From contig NZ_JAZHPF010000002.1 of assembly GCF_036543075.1 (NCBI RefSeq), forward strand, positions 186,001 to 250,000: 64,000 nt of DNA. Direction: 5' to 3'. Made by a program: the position numbers and the translations under genes. Within the stretch, counting starts at the first letter, position 1, and every line of letters starts with the position of its first letter. Positions 10,102 through 21,245 of the stretch are shown piece by piece. Below the pieces are notes generated by a model that was not told the DNA's origin, ran no database searches, and worked only from the letters and a program-made list of their open reading frames with translations. This DNA comes from Deinococcus sp. YIM 134068. Its GTDB lineage: Bacteria; Deinococcota; Deinococci; Deinococcales; Deinococcaceae.

Positions 10102-10479
10102 GGTGGGCAGCATGACATATCTTTTCCCGCGCGTGAAGGGGGTCCGGCGGTGGGAACGCCGACTGGCACGCATCCCAGCCCTGCCGCCAAAAATATTTGT
10201 CGTGCTGGCGCAGGTTTTTCAAATGTTTATGAACTCACTATAGATGCTGAGCTTGGGCTGGAAGGCGGTGTGGACGGCCTCTTCGAGGACAGGGCGGAGA
10301 GAGAGCAGGGCGGTTTTTGGGGAGGGACCCACCCACCTCATCCGGCCTGGCGAACGGCCAGACCTGCCCACACACGCGCTTTTGCCCTACACTCGGGGCA
10401 TACATCCCTCAGCCGTTTCAGACGACCGCGCAAAGTTGCGGCGTCCACGTGCCTGTTCCACACCACCGGAGGTTTTGCC
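10102..10479. promoter_or_regulatory. Divergent HU / acyl-CoA synthetase intergenic region with candidate promoters
   Basis: This 378-bp gap is locally AT-rich near 10187-10245. On the plus strand TTTCAA (10217-10222), a 16-nt spacer and TATAGA (10239-10244) could drive the synthetase, giving a leader of over 200 nt. On the minus strand the same hexamer reads TTGAAA with CAAATA/AAATAT at 10193-10199, a candidate HU promoter. No gene was found here. Confidence 0.45.
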
Positions 10480-12161
<1,682 letters not shown>

Positions 12162-12162
<1 letters not shown>

Positions 12163-12199
12163 GGGGATAGGGGTTAGGAGTTAGGGGTTAGGAGAGAGG
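12162..12199 (+). repeat. Heptamer-period repeat leading into a terminator
   Basis: Five exact-period 7-mers (AGGGGAT, AGGGGTT, AGGAGTT, AGGGGTT, AGGAGAG) begin at the synthetase stop codon. The last unit is the 5' arm of the terminator at 12191-12228. Confidence 0.7.
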
Positions 12200-12228
12200 T
12201 CGGGTGGGTGGGCCTCTCTCCTCTTTTC
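12191..12228 (+). terminator. Terminator of the acyl-CoA synthetase gene
   Basis: GGAGAGAGG (12191-12199) and CCTCTCTCC (12213-12221) form a perfect 9-bp stem with a 13-nt loop. TCTTTTC follows. Confidence 0.85.
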
Positions 12229-12417
12229 TGAGCGCGTTGTGATCGGGGGCTGATCGGCGAAGGTGGAAGACCGCCCAATTCAGGTCGCATGGAGAAAGGA
12301 CGTTCTCCTGCGGGCAGTTCGCGGAATCGCCTGCTAACTCACCGGGCCGTAGGCCAGAGGATCGAAGACGATCCTTCACTGCATGGAGGGCGGGCAATAG
12401 CTCTAATGAAAGCGATG

Positions 12418-12446
12418 TTGCAATCCCTCTGATTACGCTGTAAACT
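12418..12446 (+). promoter_or_regulatory. Promoter of the MFS transporter gene
   Basis: TTGCAA (12418-12423), a 17-nt spacer, then TAAACT (12441-12446) is close to the vegetative consensus. The start would fall near 12453, giving a leader of about 100 nt to the ATG at 12554. Confidence 0.6.
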
Positions 12447-12553
12447 AAATTAGTCGAAGAAGATATGTCCAACACAGCCGAATGCCGTCCGGGCAAAGGT
12501 GGAGGGTCGTCGTGTGCCGGGTCAGCCTGGCCGGAGCAGACAGGAGAGAACGC

Positions 12554-13885
12554 ATGGGCACGTTCCACGCCGTCGTCGCCAACTCCCTCGCCGCGTTCGT
12601 GACGAATACCTTCGTGTGGTTCGCCGTCACCTTCTGGGTGTACCTGGGGACGAGATCGGTGGTCGCCACGGCGGTCATGGCGGGGGTGTACACCGCGACC
12701 GTCGCCGTGTCGGGCATTTTTCTGGGGTCGCTGGTGGACCGCTTCCCCAAGAAGACGGTGATGCTGCTCTCCGGGATCGGGTCGCTGCTGCTGTACGCCG
12801 GGGCGGGGGCCGTCTACCTCGCCGCGACGCCGCAGGCGCTGGCCGACCCCGCCCATCCGCTGCTGTGGCTGTTCATCGTGCTGGCGCTGTTTGGGGCTAT
12901 GGCGGGAAACGTCCGCTCCATCGCCCTGTCCACGCTGGTCACGCTGCTCGTCCCCGAGGAGGGGCGGGACCGGGCGAATGGGCTGGTCGGCACGGCGAAC
13001 GGGGTCGCCTTTCTCGCCGCCTCGGTGTTCAGCGGGCTGGCGGTGGGGACGCTGGGGATGGGCTGGGTGCTGGCGCTGGCCGCCGGAGTCACGCTCCTCG
13101 TCCTGGGGCACCTGTGGACGCTCGACCTCCCGGCGCGGGCAACCGATCATTCCGGGGCCAATTCCGACCGGGTGGACCTGCGCGGCACCATCGCCGCCAT
13201 CGGCGTCGTGCCGGGCCTGTTCGGGCTGATCTTCTTCCACACGTTCAACAACTTCCTGGGCGGCATCTTCATGGCGCTGATGGACGCTTACGGCCTGGAG
13301 CTGATGTCGGTGGAGGTCTGGGGCCTGCTATGGGGCTTTCTCAGCCTGGGCTTCATCGTGGGCGGCCTGATCGTGGCGCGGAAGGGCCTGGGGCGCTCGC
13401 CGCTGCGGACGCTGTTTCTCGCCAATATCGCCATGTGGGCCATCAGCTCGGTCTTCACCCTTCAGGCGTCCGCCCTACTCCTCACCGCCGGGCTGTTCGT
13501 GTGGCTGTGCCTGATGCCCGTCGTGGAGGCGACCGAGCAGACCATCCTGCAAAACGTCATCCCGCCCGAGCGGCAGGGCCGGGTGTTCGGTTTCGCGCAG
13601 AGCGTGGAGCAGGCCGCGTCGCCCGTCACGGCCTTCGTGATCGGCCCGGTCGCGCAGTTCGTGTTCATCCCCTTCATGACGACGGGCGCGGGCGTGGACC
13701 TTATCGGCGGCTGGTTCGGGACCGGGCCGGACCGGGGGCTGGCGCTGCTGTTCACCGTCGCCGGGCTGGTCGGGCTGCTCGTCACGCTGCTCGCCATGCG
13801 CTCGCGGTCGTACCGTGTGCTGTCGCGCCATACGCAGGTGCCGGAGAACGGGGCGACGACCACAGAGGCGATCACGGCGTCGTAA
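12554..13885 (+). CDS. Major facilitator superfamily transporter
   Basis: Polytopic membrane transporter of 443 residues with about 12 hydrophobic segments. The loop between helices 2 and 3 reads GSLVDRFPKKTVML, a form of the MFS motif A (GxLaDrxGrr). Another hallmark is the helix-5-like GLVGTANGVAFLAASVFSGLAVG. The start MGTFHAVVANSLAAF is preceded by AGGAGAGA; an upstream in-frame ATG at 12482 adds a non-hydrophobic stretch and is not favoured. Relatives include drug and metabolite exporters, but no residue fixes the substrate. It converges on the ATP-grasp gene with only 27 bp between stops. Confidence 0.88.
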   Translation: MGTFHAVVANSLAAFVTNTFVWFAVTFWVYLGTRSVVATAVMAGVYTATVAVSGIFLGSLVDRFPKKTVMLLSGIGSLLLYAGAGAVYLAATPQALADPAHPLLWLFIVLALFGAMAGNVRSIALSTLVTLLVPEEGRDRANGLVGTANGVAFLAASVFSGLAVGTLGMGWVLALAAGVTLLVLGHLWTLDLPARATDHSGANSDRVDLRGTIAAIGVVPGLFGLIFFHTFNNFLGGIFMALMDAYGLELMSVEVWGLLWGFLSLGFIVGGLIVARKGLGRSPLRTLFLANIAMWAISSVFTLQASALLLTAGLFVWLCLMPVVEATEQTILQNVIPPERQGRVFGFAQSVEQAASPVTAFVIGPVAQFVFIPFMTTGAGVDLIGGWFGTGPDRGLALLFTVAGLVGLLVTLLAMRSRSYRVLSRHTQVPENGATTTEAITAS

Positions 13886-13912
13886 GTCACCGACCCCCAT
13901 TCCCGCCTGCGC

Positions 13913-14983
13913 TCAATGATCGCCCACCCGACGCCTGCCGAGTCGCACCAGCCGCCGCAGCAGGCGCAGGTGCCGGGCGTAGGCCGGGGGCGGGCCGCTG
14001 TGCCAGAGCGCCCCGTAGAGCGCCCGCTTGCCCCAGCGCCGCAGCCGTTGCTGTCCCGAAGCCGTGGGAGCCGCCCCGATGGTCAGGGGAGCCGCGCCGT
14101 CAGGACCCCGCAGGGCGTGCAGGGCCGCCAGGAACTCGCGCGCGAAGTGCCCGTACAGCCCCTCGCGCAGAGTTCCTCCCAGGGGACGCGGCGCGATATA
14201 CGGATTGGTGTTGATCTCGTACACCTGCACCCGCCCGCCCACCACGCCGTAATCGACGCGCCCGTAATCGATGTGGGCCAGCTCGAAGACCTCGCGCAAC
14301 TGGACCTCGTGGGGATGGTCGTGCAGAAAGCGGGTCTCCTCGGCGACGGTCTCCTGGTCGACCACCATCTCGCCGCCCAGCCCACGAACCTCCCAGTGGC
14401 GGCCAAAGAAGATGTCCGTCGGGATGATGCGGTCGCCGACCCGGAAGGCGGCGTAGCGGCGGTACAGGCCCCGCCCGTCACGCTCCCCACGGAACTCGGT
14501 CACGATGGTGCCGCCCGGACTCCGGTCCCCGGCACGTCGGCGCTCCAGGAAGCTCTCCAGGGCGGGTGCGTCGTGGAGGAGGGCCGAGGTCACGGCATTG
14601 TGCCCGCGCTCCCCCCGCACGAACACCGGGAAGCGGCGCGGCGGGCGGCCCTCGTCGAGGCGGTAGACATCGAAGTCGTTGAGGCCGCGTTCGTGGAGGA
14701 GGCGCAGCAGCTCGAAGCGCTGGCGAACGCGGATGGGAGGGTTGAGCAGCCGCACGGCGGGTCCCCCGGACGCGAGCTGCCGCCACACCCACGCCGCCCG
14801 CTCCAGTTCCGCGTCGGAGAGCCGTTCGAGGTCCGCGAAGACGTATGTGCCCGGCGGCAACGTCCGGGCAGCGAACAGGGTCGGGTAGGCCAGGGGGACG
14901 ACGTGGGGCGCGAGGGCCGCTCCCGGCCCGGCGAGAAAGTCCTCCAGGCACGGGTGATCCGGCGTCGTGAGCAGGTAGATCAT
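13913..14983 (-). CDS. ATP-grasp-like protein, function unknown
   Basis: Protein of 356 residues. The C-terminal half has the end of an ATP-grasp fold: ELAHIDYGRVDYGVVGGR and VQVYEINTNPYI, where the Glu and Asn are the usual metal ligands. The N-terminal part (MIYLLTTPDHPCLEDFL) resembles a pre-ATP-grasp domain. Such proteins normally ligate a carboxylate to an amine or thiol, or modify peptides. No partner gene of a known pathway is adjacent, so the substrate is unknown. The C-terminus is strongly basic (RHLRLLRRLVRLGRRR). The start is preceded by GAGGATGACCCG. Confidence 0.65.
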   Translation of the reverse strand: MIYLLTTPDHPCLEDFLAGPGAALAPHVVPLAYPTLFAARTLPPGTYVFADLERLSDAELERAAWVWRQLASGGPAVRLLNPPIRVRQRFELLRLLHERGLNDFDVYRLDEGRPPRRFPVFVRGERGHNAVTSALLHDAPALESFLERRRAGDRSPGGTIVTEFRGERDGRGLYRRYAAFRVGDRIIPTDIFFGRHWEVRGLGGEMVVDQETVAEETRFLHDHPHEVQLREVFELAHIDYGRVDYGVVGGRVQVYEINTNPYIAPRPLGGTLREGLYGHFAREFLAALHALRGPDGAAPLTIGAAPTASGQQRLRRWGKRALYGALWHSGPPPAYARHLRLLRRLVRLGRRRVGDH

Positions 14984-15048
14984 CGGGTCATCCTCACACC
15001 CTCCATAGAGAGTTCACCTCTCGTCTATAAGGGTGCGCGTCGGGAAGG

Positions 15049-16029
15049 TCAACGTTCCGTCCGCAGATACTCCGCCGTTTCCGCGTCCAGCGCGAGGTCG
15101 CCCGCTCCCACGCTGTCCTCCAGTTGTTCCAATGTGTACGCGCCGATGATGGGAAAGACCGGGAAGCTCTCGGCCATCAGCGCCGCCAGCGCGACCGCGT
15201 TGGGCGAGCGACCGAGGCGGGCCGCGACCTCCTCCACCCGCTCCAGCCTGCCGAAATTGGCGCTGTTGTAGTAGAGCTTCTGCACCTGCCGGGCCGAGGG
15301 GGAGTCCACGCCCTTCCGGCCCGGCCCGTACTTGCCGCCGAAGAAGCCGTTCGCCTGGGACGAGTAGGGCACCGCCGCCAGCCCGGTCTCACGGTGGAGG
15401 TCTGCGGTGGCGTCGTCCATCGTCACCAGCGTCGGGTCCCCGATGGAGCCGGGATTGGGGTCGGCGAGGCTCCAGAGCATCTGGTTCGCCACGAAGGGCC
15501 GCAGTCCGGCCCGCCCGGCGTAGGCGTTCGCCTCCCGAATGCGGGCCGCGCTCCAGTTGGACGCCCCAAAGGCGCGGATGGCCCCCGAGTCCGCAAGGTC
15601 GTTCAGCGTGTCCACGATGTCCTCGACGGGGTGAGCGGGGTCGTCGCGGTGGAGCCAGTAGAGGTCCACCACATCCGTCCGCAGGTCCGCGAGGCTGGCC
15701 TCCAGGTCCGATTGGATGTCGCCGCGCGAGAGCCGACCGCGCCGCATGTTCTCCATCGGGGGATGGCCGCCCTTCGTGGCGAGGACCACCCGGTCGCGGT
15801 GGCCGCGCGCCGCCAGCCAGCGCCCCAGCATCTTCTCGCTGCGGCTGCGCTCGCCGGGCAGCCAGTCGGAGTAGACGCGGGCGGTGTCGAGGAACGTGCC
15901 GCCGAGGTCGAGGAAGCGGTCGAGCAGCCGGAAGGACGCAGCCTCGCCCAGCGTGCTGCCGAGCGCCACCGTGCCGAGCGCGATGACGGAGGGCTGGAGG
16001 TCGGTGCCGGGGATGAGGAGGGAGCGCAT
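15049..16029 (-). CDS. Aldo/keto reductase
   Basis: Cytoplasmic NAD(P)H-dependent oxidoreductase of 326 residues with a TIM barrel. The catalytic tetrad is visible as Asp and Tyr in DTARVYSDW, Lys in LATKGGHPP, and His in DLYWLHRDDP. GASNWSAARI and the C-terminal NADP region follow the family pattern. The ATG at 16029 is preceded by GGGGACC, with a TACAGT -10 box 11 nt upstream. A frame continues upstream into repeat DNA and is rejected as the start. The substrate is not predictable. A second, only distantly similar family member lies at 25896-26822. Confidence 0.9.
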   Translation of the reverse strand: MRSLLIPGTDLQPSVIALGTVALGSTLGEAASFRLLDRFLDLGGTFLDTARVYSDWLPGERSRSEKMLGRWLAARGHRDRVVLATKGGHPPMENMRRGRLSRGDIQSDLEASLADLRTDVVDLYWLHRDDPAHPVEDIVDTLNDLADSGAIRAFGASNWSAARIREANAYAGRAGLRPFVANQMLWSLADPNPGSIGDPTLVTMDDATADLHRETGLAAVPYSSQANGFFGGKYGPGRKGVDSPSARQVQKLYYNSANFGRLERVEEVAARLGRSPNAVALAALMAESFPVFPIIGAYTLEQLEDSVGAGDLALDAETAEYLRTER

Positions 16030-16092
16030 GGGTGGTCCCCACTGTACGGGAGACACTGGACTTCCTGGGAAAGCGGGGATAGAAGGGTAAAG

Positions 16093-16127
16093 GGTCGAAG
16101 GCGGGAGGCAGAAGGCAGGGGGCCAGG
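16093..16127. repeat. Heptamer-period repeat, GGTCGAA/GGCAGAA family
   Basis: Tandem 7-mers are GGTCGAA, GGCGGGA, GGCAGAA, GGCAGGG, GGCCAGG. The same two leading units recur at 17256, 31194-31294 and 60079. It lies upstream of the aldo/keto reductase. Confidence 0.7.
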
Positions 16128-16282
16128 AACAAGTGTCTCCTGTCTCCTGCGACATGCAAAGGAAGTTTCTACGTGTGGGAGAGGATGGTCCCGGCGCGAT
16201 GCAGCCTGATCCACTTGATCGGTCCTGACGGTCGAGGCCGGATTGTTCTCCCGCTCCCGCGTCCGTGACGCTCGGCTGAGGG

Positions 16283-17161
16283 TTAGGCGACCGCGTGTGG
16301 GGCCTCGTCCGCCCGTGCTCCCCCGACTGCCGCGCTCTGACCTGCGGTGGCACCACACTCCAGCTCCTCGCGGGGACGGCGCTTGTGGGCGTACATGGCG
16401 TGGTCGGCGGCGATGAGCAGGGCGGACGCGCTCATGCCCGGCTGGTGGACGCTCCCCCCGGCACTCGCGCCCGCACCGGGGAACTCCACGCCCACGGCAC
16501 GCGCCACGGCCAGCACCGTCTCCACCGCCTCCGGGACGCTTCCTTCGCCCACTTCGTTCAGCAGGACGGCGAACTCGTCACCGCTCAATCGGTAGACCCG
16601 CCCATCCGGGCCGAAGGTGCGCCCGAATCCGGCCCCGAACGCCTGGAGCAGGGCGTCCCCGCGTGCGTGCCCCTGCGTGTCGTTGACCGCCTTGAGGCCG
16701 TCCACGTCCACCAGGACCAGCGCGAACTCTCCTGGCCGTTGGGTCACGGCGCGGTCCAGGTCCGCCTCCAGGGCGCGGCGGTTGGGGAGTCCGGTCAGCA
16801 CGTCGGTCAGGGCGGCGCGGGCGAGGGCGGCGTTGAGGTCCTCCAGTCGGCGTTGCAGTCCACGGACATGCGCCACCGCCACCGCGAAGGCGAAGGCGAA
16901 CGGCACACCGAACCACGCCAACCGCTGCCCCTCCACCCGTTCCGACTCCGGCAACAGCAGGCCGAAGGCGAAGTGATACACGGTGGCGAGGACCAACGCA
17001 CTCACCACACCGACCCGCGCACCGAACACCCAGGGCACCAGACTCAGGGGAACCAGGGCAGCCGCGACGACCCCGACGCCGAAAGTGGGAATGGCGGCGA
17101 ACAGCAGCAGCAGGTACAGCGCCGCCAGCGCCGCCAAAATCGGGAGAGGAAGCCTTCGCAT
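16283..17161 (-). CDS. Membrane-anchored GGDEF-domain diguanylate cyclase
   Basis: Protein of 292 residues that would make cyclic di-GMP. Residues 1-105 hold four to five membrane helices (MRRLPLPILAALAALYLLLL onward). A short linker helix leads to the GGDEF domain at about 115-270, entered by LTDVLTGLPNRRALEADL. The signature loop is RLSGDEFAV, so the first Gly of GGDEF is Ser, a variant found in some active enzymes. There is no RxxD inhibitory site just before it. The start is probably leaderless: TATTCT lies 8 nt upstream of the ATG. The signal sensed by the membrane part is unknown. Confidence 0.88.
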   Translation of the reverse strand: MRRLPLPILAALAALYLLLLFAAIPTFGVGVVAAALVPLSLVPWVFGARVGVVSALVLATVYHFAFGLLLPESERVEGQRLAWFGVPFAFAFAVAVAHVRGLQRRLEDLNAALARAALTDVLTGLPNRRALEADLDRAVTQRPGEFALVLVDVDGLKAVNDTQGHARGDALLQAFGAGFGRTFGPDGRVYRLSGDEFAVLLNEVGEGSVPEAVETVLAVARAVGVEFPGAGASAGGSVHQPGMSASALLIAADHAMYAHKRRPREELECGATAGQSAAVGGARADEAPHAVA

Positions 17162-17169
17162 GCCGGGCC

Positions 17170-17175
17170 AGAATA
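17170..17175 (-). promoter_or_regulatory. -10 box of leaderless GGDEF gene
   Basis: TATTCT on the minus strand ends 8 nt before the ATG at 17161 with no Shine-Dalgarno between. The -35 region is weak (GGAAGC at 17 nt). Confidence 0.45.
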
Positions 17176-17241
17176 GCCGCGCCGTTCTCACCGCTTCCTG
17201 AACGCCAGAAGATGAAGCGCGGGGCGGAACGGAAGATGGGC

Positions 17242-17283
17242 GGGAGGCCGCAGAAGGTCGAAGGCAGAAGGCACCCGGCACCC
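17242..17283. repeat. Heptamer-period repeat, GGTCGAA/GGCAGAA family
   Basis: Consecutive units are GGGAGGC, CGCAGAA, GGTCGAA, GGCAGAA, GGCACCC, GGCACCC with exact 7-nt spacing. It sits between the GGDEF gene and the rhamnosidase gene. Confidence 0.7.
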
Positions 17284-17389
17284 GTCGTCGGCCCTGTGCT
17301 TTCCGCCGCCTCCCGGAAGAACATCTCCCAGGACGGGGCCAGGCCGACTCCCCTTCTGGCGACTGGCGACCTCCCACCCCCAGCTCCCC

Positions 17390-20248
17390 TTACCCCCGCA
17401 GGTCCGCCAGCGCCGCCTCCAGCCTCGGCAGGAACTCGTCCACGCGCGGCATCATGAACAGGCCGCGCCGGATGGGTCGGTCGCCCGCCCCGCCCGGCCC
17501 GGTCGCCATGTGGTCGGCCACGTCGGGGGCGTGGTCGCGCACGAGGCGCATGAAGAGGCGGTAGGCCTCCGGGTCGTCCACCAGCTCGTTCATCGTGCTG
17601 TCGAGCGTGAGCGGGGGTCTGGGTGCCTGTGCCGGAAGCGGGACCGACCAGCGGTGCGGCCCCGAGCCGACCTCGTGCGTCTCCCCGCCGCCGGGCAGGC
17701 TCACACGTGCGGTCGTGTTCGCCGGGACCGTGACTTCCAACGTGAACTGCTCATCCTCAATTCGCCACCCCGACTCGGCCCAGCCGTAGGGCGTGCGGTG
17801 CCGGGCGCGGGCGTGGGTGAGGCCACCACCGGGGACGGGGCGGATGTCGAGCCGCCTGTATCCCGGCTCAGCGGGAGCCAATCCCGCGACCGTGCGGTGC
17901 ATCCAGTCCGCCACCGCACCGAGGGCGTAGTGGTTGAAGGAGGTCATCTCGCCGGGATTGATCGAGCCGTCGGGGAGCATGGAGTCCCAGCGTTCCCAGA
18001 TCGTCGTCGCGCCCATCGTCACGGGGTAGAGCCACGAGGGGCACTCGCGCTCGGTGAGGAGGCGGTAGGCCGCGTCATACGCCCCCACACTGCATAGCGC
18101 GTCGCAGATCAGGGGCGTGCCCACGAACCCCGTGCTGACGCGGTAGCGGCTGTCGCGGGCGAGGGCGGCCAGCCGCTCCCCGGCATGTCGTCTCTGTTCC
18201 TCGGTGGGCAGCAGGCCGAATTGCAGGGCCAGCGCGTAGGCGGTCGTCGCGTCGCTGATCACCCGACCGTTGGGGGTGACGTACTCCCGCTGGAAGGCGT
18301 TCCTGACCTCGGCGGCGAGCGAGAGGTACTTCGCCTCATCCTCGGCCCGACCCAGCACCCCGGCCACCTTCCCCACGAGTTCGGCAGAGCGGGCGAAGTA
18401 GGCCGTGGCGACCACGCCAGGCTGCGTCTTGGCCGCGCCGGGTCGCTCAGGTGGCGCACTCGGGTCGAGCCAGTCGCCGAACTGGAAGCCCTTGTCCCAC
18501 AGCCGCCGCTCTCCGGTCAGGCGGCCCAGGTGGTCCAACCATCCCTTCATGCTCCCGAACTGCCGCTCCAGAATCCCGGTGTCCCCGAACCGCTGATACA
18601 GCACCCACGGCACGATCACGGCGGCGTCACCCCATGCGGTCATCGGCGTCAGCGCCATCTCGCCCTGCGTGTTCGGCACCACGAAGGGCACCACGCCGTC
18701 TGCCGTCTGCTCGGCGGCGAGGTCGGCGAGCCAGGAGGACAGGAAGCCGGACACGTCGTAGAGGAAGGACGCCGTGGGCGCGAAGACCTGAATGTCCCCC
18801 GTCCACCCCAGCCGCTCGTCGCGCTGCGGGCAGTCGGTGGGCAGGTCGAGGAAGTTGCCGCGCATTCCCCACACGACGTTCTGGTGGAGCTGGTTGAGCA
18901 GGGGATCGGAGCACTCGAAGGTGCCCGTGCGCTCCATGTCCGAGTGGAGGACGACGGCCACGAGGTCTTCCGGTTTCAGCTCGCCCGGCCACCCCTCGAC
19001 CTCGGCGTAGCGGAAGCCATGGAAGGTGAAGCGCGGCTCCCACGTCTCCTCTCCCCCACCCCTCAGCGTGTAGCGGTCGGTCGCCGCCGCGTGACGGAGG
19101 GGACGGGTGCCCAGCTCGCCATGTTCGAGAACTTCGGCGTGGCGCAGGGTGACGGTCTGTCCGGCCTCACCCCGCACGGTCAACCGTACCCAGCCCACGA
19201 GGTTCTGCCCGAAGTCCACGAGCGTCTTGCCGGACGGGGACGGGAAGATGGAGACGGGCGCGACGGTCTGAATACGGCGCACGGGCGGGCCGAGGGGGGC
19301 GACGAGCGTATCGAAGTCCCGCTCAACAGCTTTGACCCCGCTCCACTCCCCGTCGTCGTATCCGGGTGACGACCAACCTTCCCGTTCCAGCCGCGCGTCG
19401 TACGTTTCGCCGTCGTAGATGTCGCTGCCGAGGATCGGACCCGTCGAGGAACGCCAGGACTCGTCCGTGACCACCCGTTCCGTCGTCCCGTCCGCGTACC
19501 CGATCTCCAGTTGGGCGAGGAGGGCAAGCTGGGTGCCGTAGAGGTTGCGTCTTCCACCACCGAAGCCGAGCTTGCCCCGGAACCAGCCGTCCCCCAGAGT
19601 TGCACCGATGGCATTCCGGCCCTCGCGCAGCAATCCCGTCACGTCGAAGGTCTGATACCGCAGGCGGTGGTCGTAACTCGTCCAGCCGGGCGCGAGGACG
19701 TGATCGCCCACCCGCTCCCCGTTGAGTCCGGCCTCGTACACACCCTGGGCCGTGACGTACAGCCGCGCCCGCACCATGCCCGCCTTAACGTCGAACTCCC
19801 GGCGTAGCAGGGGGGCGGGCTGGGGTTTGGAGAGGTCCTCGTCACGAATGGGGGCGACAAAACGGGCGGTCCAGTCCTCCAGCGTGAGCAGGCCAACCTC
19901 GGCGGTGGCGGGTTCGCTCCACTCCGAAGCGCTGCCGTCCTCACCCCAGACCCGCACACGCACCATCGCGCGCTCCCGCGAGGTCAGCGGCGCGAAGGGC
20001 CAGGGCACCAGCACCGACTCGGCGGACGCGACGCGGCCCGTCGTCTCCCCCCCTTCCCCGCCTTGCCCCGAACGCTCGATCTCGTACGCGGCCTGACGCC
20101 ATCCCAGCGCGGCGGTCCCGGTGATCCACGACAGCCGGGGCGCGGTCTCGCCGATGCCCAACGTCTCGCGGTGATGCTCGAAGCGCAAATCAGAGATGGT
20201 AGGGAGGTGGGCGGTGGTGTCTGTCGGGGTGGGTTCTGAAACGGTCAT
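17390..20248 (-). CDS. GH78 alpha-L-rhamnosidase
   Basis: Glycoside hydrolase of 952 residues that would release terminal alpha-L-rhamnose. N-terminal beta domains are followed by the (alpha/alpha)6 barrel at about 400-790. The GH78 hallmark DLPTDCPQRDERLGWTGD, which carries the proposed acid, and TTIWERWDS, with the proposed base, are both present; SFNHYALGAVADWMHRTVAG follows. No signal peptide is seen, so it is probably cytoplasmic and acts on imported rhamnosides. A C-terminal helical extension of about 90 residues follows the usual beta sandwich. The ATG is preceded by AAAGGAAC. It is the last gene of the ROK-ABC sugar locus. Confidence 0.92.
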   Translation of the reverse strand: MTVSEPTPTDTTAHLPTISDLRFEHHRETLGIGETAPRLSWITGTAALGWRQAAYEIERSGQGGEGGETTGRVASAESVLVPWPFAPLTSRERAMVRVRVWGEDGSASEWSEPATAEVGLLTLEDWTARFVAPIRDEDLSKPQPAPLLRREFDVKAGMVRARLYVTAQGVYEAGLNGERVGDHVLAPGWTSYDHRLRYQTFDVTGLLREGRNAIGATLGDGWFRGKLGFGGGRRNLYGTQLALLAQLEIGYADGTTERVVTDESWRSSTGPILGSDIYDGETYDARLEREGWSSPGYDDGEWSGVKAVERDFDTLVAPLGPPVRRIQTVAPVSIFPSPSGKTLVDFGQNLVGWVRLTVRGEAGQTVTLRHAEVLEHGELGTRPLRHAAATDRYTLRGGGEETWEPRFTFHGFRYAEVEGWPGELKPEDLVAVVLHSDMERTGTFECSDPLLNQLHQNVVWGMRGNFLDLPTDCPQRDERLGWTGDIQVFAPTASFLYDVSGFLSSWLADLAAEQTADGVVPFVVPNTQGEMALTPMTAWGDAAVIVPWVLYQRFGDTGILERQFGSMKGWLDHLGRLTGERRLWDKGFQFGDWLDPSAPPERPGAAKTQPGVVATAYFARSAELVGKVAGVLGRAEDEAKYLSLAAEVRNAFQREYVTPNGRVISDATTAYALALQFGLLPTEEQRRHAGERLAALARDSRYRVSTGFVGTPLICDALCSVGAYDAAYRLLTERECPSWLYPVTMGATTIWERWDSMLPDGSINPGEMTSFNHYALGAVADWMHRTVAGLAPAEPGYRRLDIRPVPGGGLTHARARHRTPYGWAESGWRIEDEQFTLEVTVPANTTARVSLPGGGETHEVGSGPHRWSVPLPAQAPRPPLTLDSTMNELVDDPEAYRLFMRLVRDHAPDVADHMATGPGGAGDRPIRRGLFMMPRVDEFLPRLEAALADLRG

Positions 20249-20342
20249 GCGTGGTTCCTTTGCGTGAAAGTGCCTCTGGGGAAGAGGGAGGGGGCCGTCC
20301 CGAACTCGCACAGACGCCCCCGTGGAGGGGATACGGCGGCGC

Positions 20343-21224
20343 TCAGCCCTTGACGGCCCCGGCGGCCATGCCCTTCATGACCATCTGGTTGAGCAGCAGG
20401 TACACGAGAACGGTCGGCGCGACGGCGAGGGCGATCGAGGCGAAGGTCGGCCCCCACTCGCGCTGCCCGTACTGCCCGGTGAAGGCCAGCAGCCCCGACT
20501 GCACGGTGCGAAGCTCCGGGTTGCTCGTGAAGGTCAGCGAGACGAGCAGGTCGTTCCACATGAAGAAAAACTGCACGAGCGCGACGGTCACGATGGCGTT
20601 GGAAACCATCGGCAGCGCGATCTTGTAGAACACCTGATAGATGTTCGCCCCGTCCACGATGGCCGCCTCGATGATCTCGCGGGCGAAGGACTTGAAGTAC
20701 CCCACGAGGAAGAACACCACCAGCGGCAGCCCGAACGCCGTGTACGTGATGATCAGCGCGAGCCGGGTGTCGAGCAGGTGGACGTTGAAGTAGATGGTGA
20801 ACAGCGGCAGGATCACGATCTGGATGGGCACCATGATCCCGGCGAGGAAGAGCAGGGACGCGACGTTCCGCAGCCGCCAGCGCATAATCTCGATGCCGAA
20901 GGCGGCCATCGTGCCGAGGACGATGACGAGGACCAGCGACGGGATGACCGACAGCACGCTGTTGATGAAGTAGCGGCTCATGTTGCCTTCCGTCCAGGCG
21001 CGGGCATAGTTCTCCCAGTGGAGGGCCTGCGGCAGCGCCCACATGGGATTGGCCGTGAACTCGTCGGCCCCCTTGAGAGACGACAGGAAAATCCACACCA
21101 CCGGGTACACCGCGATGAAGACGACGAGCAGCACGAGCAGGGTCATCGGGAGCCGCGAGAGCCACGCCCAACGGTTGACCGGCGGCGTCTTGTTCGGAAC
21201 GGAGAGAGAGGCGGAACGTTGCAT
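20343..21224 (-). CDS. Sugar ABC transporter permease, MalG/UgpE type
   Basis: Inner-membrane permease of 293 residues with six predicted helices and the carbohydrate-uptake-1 (CUT1) family layout. The EAA loop reads EIIEAAIVDGANIYQVFYK, the ATPase-contact site. The short C-terminus ends NQMVMKGMAAGAVKG, typical of MalG-like subunits. The ATG is preceded by GAGGAAG. It lies 21 bp after the partner permease and 94 bp before the rhamnosidase gene. It would import a rhamnose-containing oligosaccharide, inferred from the operon. No ATPase gene is present in the locus. Confidence 0.92.
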   Translation of the reverse strand: MQRSASLSVPNKTPPVNRWAWLSRLPMTLLVLLVVFIAVYPVVWIFLSSLKGADEFTANPMWALPQALHWENYARAWTEGNMSRYFINSVLSVIPSLVLVIVLGTMAAFGIEIMRWRLRNVASLLFLAGIMVPIQIVILPLFTIYFNVHLLDTRLALIITYTAFGLPLVVFFLVGYFKSFAREIIEAAIVDGANIYQVFYKIALPMVSNAIVTVALVQFFFMWNDLLVSLTFTSNPELRTVQSGLLAFTGQYGQREWGPTFASIALAVAPTVLVYLLLNQMVMKGMAAGAVKG

Positions 21225-21245
21225 GGAGTCACTTCCTCTCTGGGG

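Larger units (their letters stand above)
12163..12553. other. 391-bp gap before the MFS gene
   Basis: It contains the heptamer repeat and terminator at its left edge and a good sigma-70-type promoter at 12418-12446. Between about 12230 and 12410 I see no gene, repeat or RNA. A near-palindromic CTAAATTAG overlaps the transcription start region and could be an operator. Confidence 0.5.

Noticed and set aside
12188..13240. 350-codon minus-strand frame opposite the MFS gene
   Set aside because: No domain, and it crosses a terminator and promoter used by plus-strand genes.
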